Assembly: GCA_025200525.1 (NCBI GenBank)
Contig: CM045762.1
Location: forward strand, 91,268,717-91,332,716
Reading direction: 5' to 3'
From: Camellia lanceoleosa
Lineage: Eukaryota > Streptophyta > Magnoliopsida > Ericales > Theaceae
Length of the DNA: 64,000 bases
The translations under genes and the position numbers were made by a program. This document shows, piece by piece, positions 47,735 to 60,312 of this stretch (within the stretch, counting starts at the first letter, position 1; every line of letters starts with the position of its first letter). A model generated the notes under the pieces. That model had not been told where the DNA came from. It made no database searches and saw only the letters and a program-made list of their open reading frames with translations.

Positions 47735-48300
47735 AAAAGGATAGGTCTAGTACCTATATATATATATATGGCATTAGGCCCACAAGCAGGGTACTTTGCT
47801 TTGAACATGTACTCAATACTCTAGAAAATTTCTAACATGCATATTTAAAAGCAAATAATGAATGATAATGGCAAACAATATCTATCTAGCTGGCAACGAG
47901 CGACTATAAGAGAGACCAAACAACTAATCCAGTCAGAGAAATTAAAGCATGTTATAATCGGTCAAGAAAGAATGATAGAGAATATTAAGAGTGGTACTTT
48001 AAAACAACCATTAATAATGTGATATTTATTTTTTGTTAAAAAAATAGATACAATAATATTATTACGATGGATGAAATTCATTACCATATCATTAATAGTG
48101 ATACTAATTAATGCTCGACTTATTTCCTTACCAAACAATAAAGCGATATAGATCTGTGCAAGATTTTTTACTTTTTATTTTTTATAAATTGGTAGCAAGT
48201 CCCAAGGCACAGAGGACCGTCTCTTTATCTGTGAAGAAACAAAAATCGAAGACACAAAGTAAATGAAATGTGAATTTTATGCGCTTTTCATTTTTCCTCA
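47735..48300. other. AT-rich host DNA with a TA microsatellite
   Basis: A (TA)n run lies at 47754-47769. No gene features. Confidence 0.55.
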
Positions 48301-48306
48301 ATAACT

Positions 48307-49355
48307 TAGGTGTTATGTGATAACACTTATATTTTAGTTTTTATTTATATTTATAAAAATTTTAAAATTTAAATAAAATTCGTTTAGTAAAATTTTTGAT
48401 TTATAAATTAGTAATCGGTTTATAAATTTGGCCAAAAAGTAAAAATAAAAAATGTATTTACATTTTGAGTTTTAGGTTTTTTTCACCCAACACTAGTTAT
48501 CACAATCACCATTTTCCACTACCATTTTCCTTACCACCACCACCCCCCCACTACCACATACCATCACCCTGCCACACCACCCACCCACCCCTTACCACCA
48601 CCCACCACTACCGCCCTTCCCCTCACTTCGTGTCACCACCACTCACCGCTCACTGCCACTACCATCCACCACGCCACTACCACTAGCCACCCATCCACTC
48701 TCACCCACCACCATACCCACCACTTTTTACCACCACCATCACCACCACCTGCGCTACCACATGCGCTGCCAGGCCTTGTCACCATCTCGCCCATGCTAAT
48801 CCACCACCACCACCAGCCGTTACGTCCACCATCACCGAATGGCATCCACCCATCGCCAAATCATTACCGGCCACATACTGCACCACACTATGCGCCGCCG
48901 CCAGCCCCCGCTACCGCTACTACCACCGCCACCACTATCACCCACCACCGCCACCACTGCTTGCCATCACCCATACACCCACCGCGCACTTTACCACAAC
49001 GCCATCCGCGCCACCACTGCCATCGCCACCACCACCACCGCCCACCACCACCACCGCTCGCTACTACCCACACCGCCACCGCCCGCCATCGTCGTCACCC
49101 ACCCACCACACCCACCCACACCCTGCTACCCCTCACCTACTACTGACCACCACGCACTTTCGCCACCAAATCTTCTACATAGCGGCCATCACACCATTTC
49201 TCACTCTTTTTATATTTTTAAATTTTTTTAAACATTTTTGTCGATTAAGCAGCGTTTGTAGTTTATGTTTTCTAAAATAAATAAAAATAAACAAAAACAG
49301 GTTTATAAAATTTTTGTAAATATAAATGGCAATAGCGTTACCAAACACACCTTTA
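48307..49355. repeat. CCA/CAC-rich low-complexity block in a possible MITE frame
   Basis: 48485-49190 is strongly C-rich on the plus strand (CCACCACC-like, irregular), in sharp contrast to AT-rich flanks. The flanks are loosely inverted: AGGTGTTATGTGATAACAC near 48309 against GGTGTGTTTGGTAACGCT (reverse complement) near 49335-49353, followed by ATTTATAAAAATTTT-like arms. That resembles the ends of hAT-type MITEs, but no clear 8-bp duplication was found. ORFs in the block are His/Pro/Thr repeats and not credible proteins. Confidence 0.5.
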
Positions 49356-51389
49356 ATATTTTATCGAGAAATGAAGAAATAGAAAAATAGAATAAGTGAA
49401 GAAGATGAAACAACACCTTGGACTTTGGCAAGAACTATACAATTGAACTTTACTCCATCTACAAATTAACCAAAAATCAAGAGCTTATGCAATAACTACA
49501 AAAGCAGATTCAATCGTCATTTGCTAGGAAAATAACTCTGAGAAGGAAGCATGAGCATTTATGACTATATGACCACTACCTCTTGTGGTTGTGTGATCAG
49601 GTACAAAGGCATGGGGCCATCTTATTCGAATGGAAATATATCAACCAATAAAGCAATGAATCAAATGAAAACGTCAATAAATAATGGAGAACTGTAGGTT
49701 TAAGCAATAAATTAAGATTCATATGTTGCTATAACAGCAAACAATCAATAGTTGCATGAATCTGAACACAAAATATAAGCAGAATGAATGGTGGACAAAA
49801 CAGTACATATAGGTTTACTTTTGATGCAGGTAAGAAAGATAATAGCTTATATAGAAAACAACCAGGAAAAATCAAAGCCATAAATGAAAAAGAAAATAAA
49901 TTTAAAAACCGTCGCACCATTGCAGACTGAATTGCAAAGGACAAAAACAATTTACTGTTTGGTGCGACAAAAGCTAACTTATTTAGGTTTTAGACAATTT
50001 AAGTTATTTTAATGTGTTTGGTTTAACTTATAACTATAACTTATACCTTTTTAGAAGTCGAGAAATCGACTTATTCTTTGAGTGGGGCATGAGATGCTTA
50101 ATTTATAAGTCGAAATCGGTTTATGTTCATAATTATAAGTTATAAAATTTGTTTAGGTATAAAATTTATAAACAACTTTCACTACTCTACTAAGCGAGGG
50201 CCAATAGCGAATTGATAAACACAAAGCATAAAGCCACAATACATCATTTAAAATTGATGGGAATAGAAGACATTAAAAGATCTTTTTTTTTTAATAAAGA
50301 AATTAAGTAAAGTGAAACCTTCAAATATGTGAATAAGGTGCGAGAATAAGGAGCAAATCAAGCAAATGAGAACTAAGCGAAGCAGAAGGAGCATCTCCAA
50401 TTCATCTTTTCTTTTATCAATTTAAATTTGATGAAAAAAGCAATGCACATAAAATAATAAAACAACCAACAAGATATATATGTATAGGAAAATGTTTGGT
50501 AGCTTCGAAAATTTTGTGGTTCAAATGGAACTAAATCACTGTCCAAGCAGCGTCGTTTACACTCAAAATCATCCAAAATGATGTCGTTTTGAGTGATTTG
50601 AACAATTTGAGTAATAAAATTTTGAGATACTAGTATTGTTGGTATGTATATATACAAACACACACACAAAAAAAAAAAAACACAAATAGATAACCAGAAA
50701 GGCCTCTGTTTCCCCTAATTTAACCACAGCAGGCGAGCACAAACAAGAATAAACTAAACATTAAAGTCAGATCCCCAAACTAAAGCAGGAAAAAATGGTT
50801 TCTTACATAGTGATATGGTTTCAAATAACCTAAATCTTGAATCCAACTAACCTACAAATAGGAAATCAACAGAAATCAAACTGCAAAAGAGGACTGTAAC
50901 AAAAGAAAAATTATTCAGAGCATTAAATAGTTGAACAATGGCTAAAAACAAAAATACATAGGACGTAAGTATAACAACATGAAATTTTAAAAAATGCCCA
51001 AAACATTTGACAAAAACAAACTTTTCTTCAACACAGCAGGCTTGACCCACAGATTTGTAAATAATAATAAAATTTAAAAGAAAATCAATCAATCTTATAA
51101 TCTTAAAAATAAAAACACAAAGGCACATAAAAAATAAAAATAAAAAAGGTGAAAGATGAGCAAATATGAGAAGAAATACATTTAAAAAATGTACAAATAG
51201 CTATCTTAAAAATGCATGCTTGATATACCTCAACAATTTACAATATGACACAAGTAGAAATAAATTTAGATTTAACAAAAAATATACACAAAATAGCATG
51301 AAAGTGACAAAAAATATTTTCTTGTAATTCAATCTGTAATGCATGTATATGACTTGTAGCTAACTGAAATTGCATGTGACAACAGAAAA
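49356..51389. other. AT-rich host DNA, no gene recognised
   Basis: ORFs are short, low-complexity and without domains. 49990-50170 has several AACTTATAACTTATA-type repeats. An (AC)n/poly-A stretch lies near 50657-50680. Confidence 0.5.
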
Positions 51390-51900
51390 TTACCCAACAA
51401 AATGGGTTGAAATCTGATCTCGAACAAGCTTCAATGGAAGATCAAGGGTTTCGAAGCAGAGGTCACCAAACGCATATTTGACGCCATCGATCTGATTGGA
51501 CCCGTTTCTGGTAAGCGGAGATCGTCATACAGATTACAAACCCATCGCCAAAAAGTCGAAATCATGAACCCATCGTTACATCGTCGAGATCCATTTCCCG
51601 TAGGGTTTCTGCAAATAACAAAATAGTAAAGGGAGAGAAGAATAAGAGAAAGAAAATTGTCGAAAAGTGGGATGTACCGATGAGAAGATGAAATAGAAAC
51701 CCTCTGAACTGGTTTTCTGCAAATCCTTCTATCGTCATAGTTTTCTTAGCCTTTTCATTTGAGGTTTCGGATTCATCTTTGTCTCTGTTCTCATGACGCT
51801 ATAGAAGAGGAAGGTTGTTGTTTGACAACGGGTCTTGCTGGTTTTTGCATGGGAGAAAAAAGCAAAAGAAGAGAGGAAGCCAAAATAAAAAAAGGTAACT
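51390..51900 (-). other. GC-richer segment, possible non-coding exon or 5' region
   Basis: Base composition rises relative to its flanks. The minus strand includes GCAGAAACCCTACGGGAAATGG and similar UTR-like sequence. No frame of useful length or domain is seen. It could be a host gene's 5' region or a repeat fragment. Confidence 0.25.
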
Positions 51901-53399
51901 AATAAATGATTTTATTGTCTAATAAATTTCATGAAATTTTTTTTAAGAAAAATAATATTAATTATAAATTTTAGTGATAATTTATAAAAATTATAATTAA
52001 AAAATTATTCATTGCTAATTTTTAGTAATATATATATAAAATTATCAAAAAAATATTTTAATGAAAATTTTATCAAAATTTATTTTAATAAATTATATAA
52101 AAATTAAATCTAATTATTAAAACCTATTAATAATTTATCCAAATAAATAACAATCTCTTTTTTCAAGCAGAAGTAGCAGGGCTGCGGTGGTTTCCCAAGA
52201 CAAACTCACAACCACTCCCCAAATTACCGAATAAACCTCATGTTGTTATGAAGCATAAAAAGGCTAAATGAGGGCAAAATAGGAAACAAAAATGAGAGCC
52301 TCTTTTACAGTAGCAGGTAGTAACTCGTTCTTATGTTATAATAAGATAAAGATAAGATAAGATCAAAATTGCTATGTGAGATCATGGTAGGAGTAGAGAG
52401 AATGGATGTCAAGTTTTCAACAGTTTTGTTTGTTGATTTTTTACATTTTCAATCCTTAAAATAACTGCTAGGCAAAGTTGAATATTTTTATAAAAAAATT
52501 AGTATAATTATGATTATTTTTAGAAATCAAAGTTTTGTGATATAGTTCACGCCAATTGATTTGTGTATTTTATATAATAGAGTAGATATACATAATTATT
52601 TTAAAATAAATAATGTGTATTATAGAATTTTTCATATATATATATATTAAGTATACACATTCTAATTGTGTGTAAAAATTTAGGAGTGGAGATAAAGAAA
52701 GAGATGCTAGGTATAGTGGATAGTAATTACTGATTTAGTGATTTTATTTCTTGATCTTGATAATAATTGTTGTGTGATAAATATTTTGAAAAAATATAAC
52801 TGTGGGTTCTTTGGAAATTAAAACTATATGATAAAGTGTTCATAGAAAGTGAATTGTGTACTTCATATATTAGTATAGATAGTGTATATGTATATATATA
52901 TATATATATATTAGCAATAGGTGCAAAATGATGATTTCTTTAAATATTTTTACATCTAAATTTTGGACAGCTCATGAATGAGAAAGATGAGTTGAATTTA
53001 AAATTTGTTAACAATTATTTATCAAATACAAAGTTTTAAATTAACTAATGTAGACATTTCATTTTAATTGGCCTTAAGCCTTGCGCTTATTTGTAAGCAC
53101 CCAATAATGAAAGTTGAAACAAGCAGAACCGATATTTTCTAGCAAAAAGCCATATCTAAAAGCGGGTCCCCACCTTACATCCATTTTGGCCATGTTTTTA
53201 GACCATTAAAACCATTTTCAAAATGTTTTTAGCTATGTAGAATTCAATCATTTCTATGATGTTCAAGCTCACTTTTCAAAACATTGTACTTTTTAATAAC
53301 GGCAGACAAAGTAAATGAATAAGAAAATGAAAATTCTTTAGAAAAATCATGTTTTCTATTCTTTTTTTGCCTTAGCCGTGATTGGCCTAGCGGGACAAC
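51901..53399. other. Very AT-rich host DNA
   Basis: No gene features. TA runs occur near 52634-52650 and 52886-52912. Confidence 0.5.
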
Positions 53400-53850
53400 T
53401 TTAATGTTTGGATGTACAACTTTGTGCAGGCAGGACAAAAGTGAAGGCAGGACAAGTTTTGTTTGGTCGAGACAACATTGGCCGAAAGCGAGGCAATTTC
53501 TAGAAGATGGTCCTCCATGCATGTGGAGGTGCCACCTCGCAATTTTAGGGGTGCAGGGGCAAGCAACCTCTTGGCCTATAAATACACCCTTCTTTTGAGG
53601 AGGATTAGGGGTTGAAGGTTTACAAAGAGCATAGGAACACCCACTTGATCTCAAAGCTTTTGAACCTTCAAATTTCTCTCTCTTTCTCTGTCTCTCTATC
53701 TCTTCCCCTCTATCTATACATACACCTCCCTTGAAGCTTTTCTTGCTGAAATTCAAGGAAGATTTCAGAAGCTTGAGGGTGTCTAGAGTGGAGTTTGCTA
53801 ATCAAGGAGCTCTTCCTTTCTACTTGAAGTAAGTTCTTGAATTTTCTCAT
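53400..53850 (+). promoter_or_regulatory. Promoter-like segment, probably an LTR or 5' gene fragment
   Basis: TATAAATA at 53577-53584 is followed by a CT-rich leader (CTCTCTCTTTCTCTGTCTCTC, 53673-53699) and an AAGTAAGTTC donor-like site near 53827. A hairpin, CCTCCA/TGGAGG (about 53511-53528), lies upstream. No downstream coding sequence is found, so a solo LTR or truncated element is likely. Confidence 0.4.
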
Positions 53851-54646
53851 CACTTTTTCTTTCTTTCTATTTTATTTTCTTTCCTCTGTTGCTAAACACT
53901 CTATAATCCCCGAATTCTATTGTTTAAGATGTGATTGGGCTTTGAGGATAGTGGAAGGATTTGCCACCTCTAGAGGAATTGATTAGATTGCTTTCTTACA
54001 CTTTCTCGCTCATTTTCACCTCCCAAAACATTCTATTTTTGATTTTCTTTGATAAATTTAGATTGATTATGGACTTGTCTGAGAGGTCTTAATCCTACCC
54101 TATGTTTTGGTTTTTCATTATTACATTGTTTTCTTTCACTCTCTTTTGTTTTTCTCACTTTCTCGACAATTTCTCATCACCCAAACAAGTTTAATTCTCA
54201 TAATTCAATATTTGTTCACACATTAATGAACTATCGTGATTGTTTATAGTGTTAATTAGGTGATTAGAGCTTCTTCCATTTTTTTTTTTGCATTTTCTCT
54301 TATTTACTCTCTACTTTCTTGGAGGCCAAGCATAGTTTCCACCTAGAAATGATTTGCAATCTACTCTTTCATCCACTCTTAACATGGATTTAAGCATCTA
54401 TTTGTTCCTTTCCATGAGAGATAATGTAGAATTCTTACTAATTTCTTTGATTTACTCCTTGTTCTAGTTTCATTTCATTTTGTCGCTTCTATGATCCTCA
54501 TTGAGTTTCCCATATCTTTAATGATCAAGGGAGTTCTATCTTCTCATGATTACTCCATGATGAGAATGGTGGATTTTTGCTTATTTTGATTCCTTATTTT
54601 TCATTACTTTATTGCTTTTATGATCATCATATGATAAATCATATTA
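53851..54646. other. AT-rich DNA, no gene recognised
   Basis: T-rich on the plus strand, with no coding or RNA feature. It may be the continuation of the segment at 53400. Confidence 0.4.
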
Positions 54647-55918
54647 TAACGCCCGATATTTATATCACCTCATTTGTTAATAATCCATTATTAATTCTCC
54701 AATTTCGGAGCACTTATGTGAACAATAAATAAAGTAAATAATTTTATAAGCGGGAATCAAGTCACATTCTCAAAGATTCCTCTTCAAGTTCTTTATAATG
54801 ATTTACAATACAATTGAAATATAAATAATAAAAAGAAAAGAAAAAATTAAATACACCAAAATTGCCATAAGGGCTTACACCTTTCAAGACTAAGGGCCTT
54901 GATTTCCAATAAATAAAATCATAACTCGACAAATAAGCTCAATAGTTGTATGCAAACAACATCAAAGAAGTTTTAACTTTCAGTGTTGAATTCCATTCAC
55001 TTTTCAGCGATATCATGGGTCACATTAAGTCACAGGTTTTAGGATATCGGCCTATAAAGGAATGAACTTTTCGCCTAATAGGAATTAAACTTAACGACAT
55101 GTATGGATGTGCAATATAAATATGCTCTTCTGTGATGCCATACCATGCATACGACTTAACTTTATTTGGAAACTTCATTTGTGAAATACATAGTTTTGTA
55201 ACCCATGTTTGACAAACTCATTAAGAAACAACCATTGTCATATCCAAGAACTTTCATTTTGTAATAAACACCCGTAAGATATCTCAAATACTTCCCACAT
55301 TTCTTGGCATAAACTTCTTACTTTTGAAAACCTCCACATTCTGACCCGCCAGCAAGCACGAAGGGACAATTGGACACTGTTTCATTCTAAAAACATCTCC
55401 ACATTTTTGACTACCAGCGCAGAGGGCTATTGGGCATCTTTACCAAAGACCAATGACATCCCACATTTTTATTACCCGAACACGGAAGGGCAATTGGATA
55501 CCTCCAACACACTAGCATTTCCAAAACCACACACCAGCAGCACAAAAAAAATTCAATACTTAATCCCAACACCATGGGGCGCAATGCAATGCATGTGAGT
55601 TTCAAACATTCCTCTTTATCCAAAATTCTTTTAATTACAGAATTCAACTTTCGAAATAAAAACTAATGAACTATTCTCATTTTCAAGACTCCAAGTCCTA
55701 CCTCTTTACCAACCATCATCTCATGCAAAAACATTACTGCTTACATCATTCCAAGTGTTCATGCAATTCAACTTCTTTAAATCATCAATAATATCATCAT
55801 AGATAATAAATTTATCAACACACTTATCCATATGTAAAAATCAATTTAATTTTCAACATAAAATTTCAATTAGTTCAAACCTGTTTTAATTTAAAAATCC
55901 CAAATCTAGGGTGTAACA
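54647..55918 (-). mobile_element. Solo LTR, Del/Tekay-like
   Basis: On the minus strand it starts TGTTACACCCTAGATTTGGG at 55918 and ends ..AATATCGGGCGTTATAA, terminal forms common in plant Del/Tekay-type LTRs. Inside, about three ~75-bp units share CC(A/C)GC..A.GAAGGG.AATTGG.CA (55340-55500). No PBS, PPT or coding sequence adjoins. The left terminal TG is mutated and no target-site duplication is clear. Confidence 0.6.
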
Positions 55919-57330
55919 TGCTGGGGGTACCACCCAACAGCGTTAAGCGGTTTAGGACTCAAGATCTCTTTGATCTCAAGTTTCACGCGAAGTGCAATGT
56001 GAAACATAGATGAAATCGAGTTGACAACTTTATTGAAAATCTATTTTATTGCAATTTTGTCAAAATGAATTGCGTCGTTAGATTTGATTCGCCACCTAAT
56101 ATTTTGAGGAAACCCATGACTTAGTGCCGAGGCCCACTGTTATAAATAACCAGGATGATTGGCTCGGAACCTTAGGTATGAGAGGGAAGGTCAATAATGA
56201 GCATCGCTCACTTTCGATCAAATGATCGGCCTCTACTAAACCATGATATGAATTTTATTTTCTTTATATGTTCATTTAAATTATTTAATAAATCCTAAAA
56301 TTTACTATGTGAAACATACAAGTATAGACTATATCACCCATTTTGGAACAACTTGATTTCATGTAGTTTTGAAAGAGTTTTGAAAATGTATAACTCAAAT
56401 AAATTGAGTTTAAACACGAAAATCAACATCATTCCAAATTAAGCGACACAACCTCCATCCTTGGCATTCATACAGTTATATCACATAAGCAAATAGCCAC
56501 ATGGTAGGATGCTTAAACATAATAAGAAAAAACACACATAAGTGGGATGCTAAAGCATAAAAACTTACATGTGTGTCGACCCGCAAACAAGCTACAAAAA
56601 AAGGTTAGTAAAAAATGCATGATCTTATATACAAAATCCTAATGCAATCCACTCATGGGATGCAACTAAAGATTGACTTCTAAGATATGACATGTGAATC
56701 ATCTCAGAACATGGGTATACATAATCACATAGAAATTGATTAAATCCACAAATGCAAACTTAGCGAATCAAGATGCATGAAACATGGATGCAAAGCATGA
56801 ATATGATGAAAAATAAATATGATATTTATGTTACAAATAAGGAAAGCAAGTAAAAAATGGGATAGAAAGAAGCGGGGATGAAATTATTACAACATGAATT
56901 ATTACATATCCAAATAAAGGAGGAGGAGGAAAAGCGAATAGTCTGACAAACTAAAAAAATCCTTACCAAACTCTCAAAAATAAAAAATAAAATAAAGAAA
57001 CTTTATGTGCGCGGAAAATATTTTTGCAGCGTGGGAAGGCCGCTCCATTCTGTCGGGAAACTTATTTTGCGAGAACACTATATTCATCGAGATACTATTA
57101 TTGGCGAGTTACTATTCACCATGACAATTACTATTCACCTTTCTTGATCGTTATTCATCTTATAGGGCATTTTTCATCATGGTTACTATTCATCATAGGA
57201 ATACTATTCATTGGCAGGTTACTATTCACCACGGAAGTTACTATTTGCATTTGGAGGTTACTATTCACCACCGATCACTATTCATCCGGTGGGGTCACAT
57301 CTTTTAACAAATTAGGTAGTTAACCAACCA
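55919..57330 (-). mobile_element. Ogre-like LTR/PBS fragment, minus orientation
   Basis: On the minus strand GGTTTCCTCAAAATATTAGGTGGCGAAT (near 56085-56115) parallels TTTAAAAATATTTAGGTGGCGACT at 20842, and TAAGTTTTTATGCTTTAGCATCC (near 56550-56570) parallels 20309-20331. It ends abruptly at the solo LTR. 57100-57300 has about seven TTACTATTCACC repeats. Confidence 0.6.
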
Positions 57331-57565
57331 TTTAAGTGGTAAAATTACAACAATTTATAAATAATAAGCTTACAACATTTTATGTAAATTACAACAGATT
57401 TATATACAAATTAGGTGGATTCGACCGACCATTTAAAGTGGTAAAATTACAACAATTTACAAATAGTAAATTACAACATTTTATGTAAATTATAACGGTT
57501 TATATACAACGATGAAATTATAGCAGAGATAATAGCAAAAATTAAGTGATTCAACCGACCATTTA
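57306..57565. repeat. ~105-bp tandem duplication, about 2.4 units
   Basis: The unit contains AAATTAGGTGG, CGACCGACCATTTAAAGTGG, TAAAATTACAACAATTTA and ACAACATTTTATGTAAATTA. The third unit is partial (57535-57565). Confidence 0.8.
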
Positions 57566-59216
57566 AAGATAAAAAAACGGTTATAAGCAATAAATGAAAT
57601 ACTTAAATAAACTATATCACATTTTGAAATTAAATGAAAGTTCACGAAACTCACCTTTAGGAAATGATGAATTTTAGGATTCACAAACTTTCTTTTGATT
57701 ACCCTCAAATCTATGGAATGTGTTCTCAATTCTCGGTCAAAATTTAGAATTACAACTTTAGCGGTTCCTTCTTTACGATTCTTTTCTCTCAAAATTCTCT
57801 ACTTTTAATTCACTTTTTTTTTTTTATTCATATATTTAATTTTTTTAGACTCTTTTGATCTCTCCCACTAAAAAAATTCTCCTCGTCCTTCTCTGATCTT
57901 TCCTATTTTATAAGAAATAATTGTAAAGAAAAAAGACCAAAAAAGAAGAAAGCGATTGAATTGGAAGGAGTTGACGGTTTCCGGAAATGCTGGTGATTTT
58001 TCTTTACATGCATTCGCATAATCAAAATTACCATCACTTATATTATAATAATATAAAAAGATTTAACAACATAAATATATGTACAAATACCCAAAAATAT
58101 ATAAAACACAAAAATACATTAAAATTAAAAATGCATGGACTAATAAATATATTTTAGTAATGGTAAAATATACAACTACTCAATTGACTAGCGGGTCTAA
58201 AACACGCAGAAAATAAAAAAGAGCATACGATGGAGAAATTAGTAGTGAATTTTTTTCAAGGAGAATAATACCGCTTACAATGTTATAATGTATGGCCCAA
58301 CCCTTTTGTGTATGCATTGTTTTTGAAACACGAGTGCAATATCAATGTTAGAGATTATAATATAATTATAATCACTTGGCACTATTTAAATTTAAAAGAT
58401 TAAAATGCAATTATAAAAAGCCTATTTAATAATTTACACTCTTACAATTTGAAAACTAAATCAAATATAAAAAAAACTAATAATAAATATCAAAATAATA
58501 CTAACGATTACTCTTGTAATTTAAAAAAGAAATTAAAAATCAAAAATGCACACCAATTCAAGTGTTGAAGTCTTGCATAATCAGAATTCTAACTACATGA
58601 GAAAACAAACATATGAGTCTTTATAAAAACAAAGACCAAAGCTTGGATCTAATAATTAATGCACCCCTCAACTTGGATTTCTTTGATAAATTTTCTACTT
58701 TCAAAATGTTGTCACACTAATAAATTTTATGTTATGTGACAGTTACAAAAATATGTTTTATAAAAGATCCTTTGAGATATTACTTATCATCTCAAAAGCG
58801 AGATGTGTTATAAGCGAGATGCTCATTATAAAGATGCTTTAAGCATATTTTTATAGCGAGATGTAATTTTTGAATAAAATATTTCTACTTCTGTATAAAA
58901 AACATGTTTTTATAAAAGGCCTGGATATTATATAGAAATTTTTAATAATTTTTGAGCCGGATGTTTTTAAAAATGAAGCGAGATGTTTTGTAAAAATTAA
59001 AATTCCCAAAGTAATATTACTTCGAAAATTTTGAATTAATGGTTCGAATTTTATAAAAGCGGATGTTTTGAATTCAAAAATGCTCATTTTGAAATAAAAA
59101 ATTAATAATGAGATAGATGGGTAATTTACAAAACATCATCAAGAATGAAATGAAGTAATTATCCTCCATTTTGTTCAAAACATCTACTCAAAATTACATC
59201 TGTAAAATCAAAATTA
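57566..59216. other. AT-rich DNA up to the gap
   Basis: No gene features. 58785-59060 contains about six AGCG(AG)ATG motifs in otherwise AT-rich sequence, matching the odd AAGCGAC substitutions in the noisy copy beyond the gap. Confidence 0.5.
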
Positions 59217-59316
59217 NNNNNNNNNNNNNNNNNNNNNNNNNNNNNNNNNNNNNNNNNNNNNNNNNNNNNNNNNNNNNNNNNNNNNNNNNNNNNNNNNNNN
59301 NNNNNNNNNNNNNNNN
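59217..59316. other. Scaffold gap of 100 N
   Basis: Exactly 100 ambiguous bases, the usual placeholder for a gap of unknown size. Confidence 0.98.
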
Positions 59317-59507
59317 CGAAAAGCTTTTAAGATGAATGCTTCGATAAGCGACCTTTAAAAAATAAAATAAGATGAATGATTCGATAAGTCGACCTTTAAA
59401 AAATAAAAATATCATTACATAAAATGATCCTGGGCTAACAATTATTTAATAATTGTATGCTTTATATTTCCATTGACAAATCAAATAAATCCCGATTGGT
59501 TTTTACG

Positions 59508-59920
59508 GCAAGGGAAGTGGTTTTAGAAATACTGTGATCTTGGGAGACACTCTGATACTCAAATAGTCACCGCAGTTATCGAAATACTCCTGGTCAAGTC
59601 GATTAGCACCGGACGGGCAGTTAGCTTTTCTACCAAGAAAGCTTGTTTACTTAATTTAGTGAAGTGTTTTTTTTACATACCATTCCAAGAACGCCGCTAT
59701 TTATATCTGTTCTCCCGAGGCCTCTGGGCCTCGAGTTTGGTTTTCAATCACACCGCTCTATATTCACCCAACTATCTTTTCAATCCATTTTAATCGGCTT
59801 TACGATCGTATTCGGCCCATCCTAGTCTCGGCAGATGGGGCCGATTAATATTTATTGACGCCCCGTTAGTGTCGGCATTCAAACATGCCTTTCTCGATTT
59901 AGCCATATTCGCTCCTTAAT
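59508..59920 (-). repeat. Third, noisy copy of the element B LTR
   Basis: It contains GGGAAGTGGTTTTAGAAATACT, CAAGAAAGCTTGTTTACTTA and ATTTAGTGAAGTGTTTTTTTT as in 22494-22931. Termini are damaged (ACGGCAAGGGAAG; GCTCCTTAATAATTG). Confidence 0.88.
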
Positions 59921-60312
59921 AATTGTTCTAACTCCCTATTGATTCGTGAGTTAATCTACGCAGTTTGATTTAGAATTCAAAGAGCCCATCACAGATTCCA
60001 AGGCTTCGCGATATCCCAAGGCGGCCGTGAGTCGTAAGGTGCTCATTGCTTATCATTACACTTTCTCCCGCCTTATCTGGCGCGCTCTCTCGTGATTTAT
60101 TATTATGTATTTGAAACTTCTTAGTCCCTTTGGTACACGCCATGATCATTTGATACGCTTTGGGACCGCCAACAAGATCCCTCTCTCATTCGCGTTGCAA
60201 CTTTCGTCCGCCTACCTTTGCATCATCTCTGCCTTCATGTTTTTTCCCTTTCCTTGTAACCCTATTTTCTATTTAATATTTTTACTTTTGCTAACTTGGG
60301 TCCCCTATTTAA

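Noticed and set aside
48465..49231. His/Pro/Thr-rich ORFs in the CCA block
   Set aside because: Pure low-complexity translation with irregular units and no start context or domain.
51390..51900. Candidate host gene on the minus strand
   Set aside because: Composition and UTR-like sequence are suggestive, but no coding frame, domain or convincing splice pair is visible; kept only as a low-confidence segment.
55407..55598. Short ORFs inside the solo LTR
   Set aside because: They derive from the ~75-bp internal LTR repeats and have no domain.
59194..59415. ORF crossing the N run
   Set aside because: It spans the 100-N gap, so the frame is meaningless.
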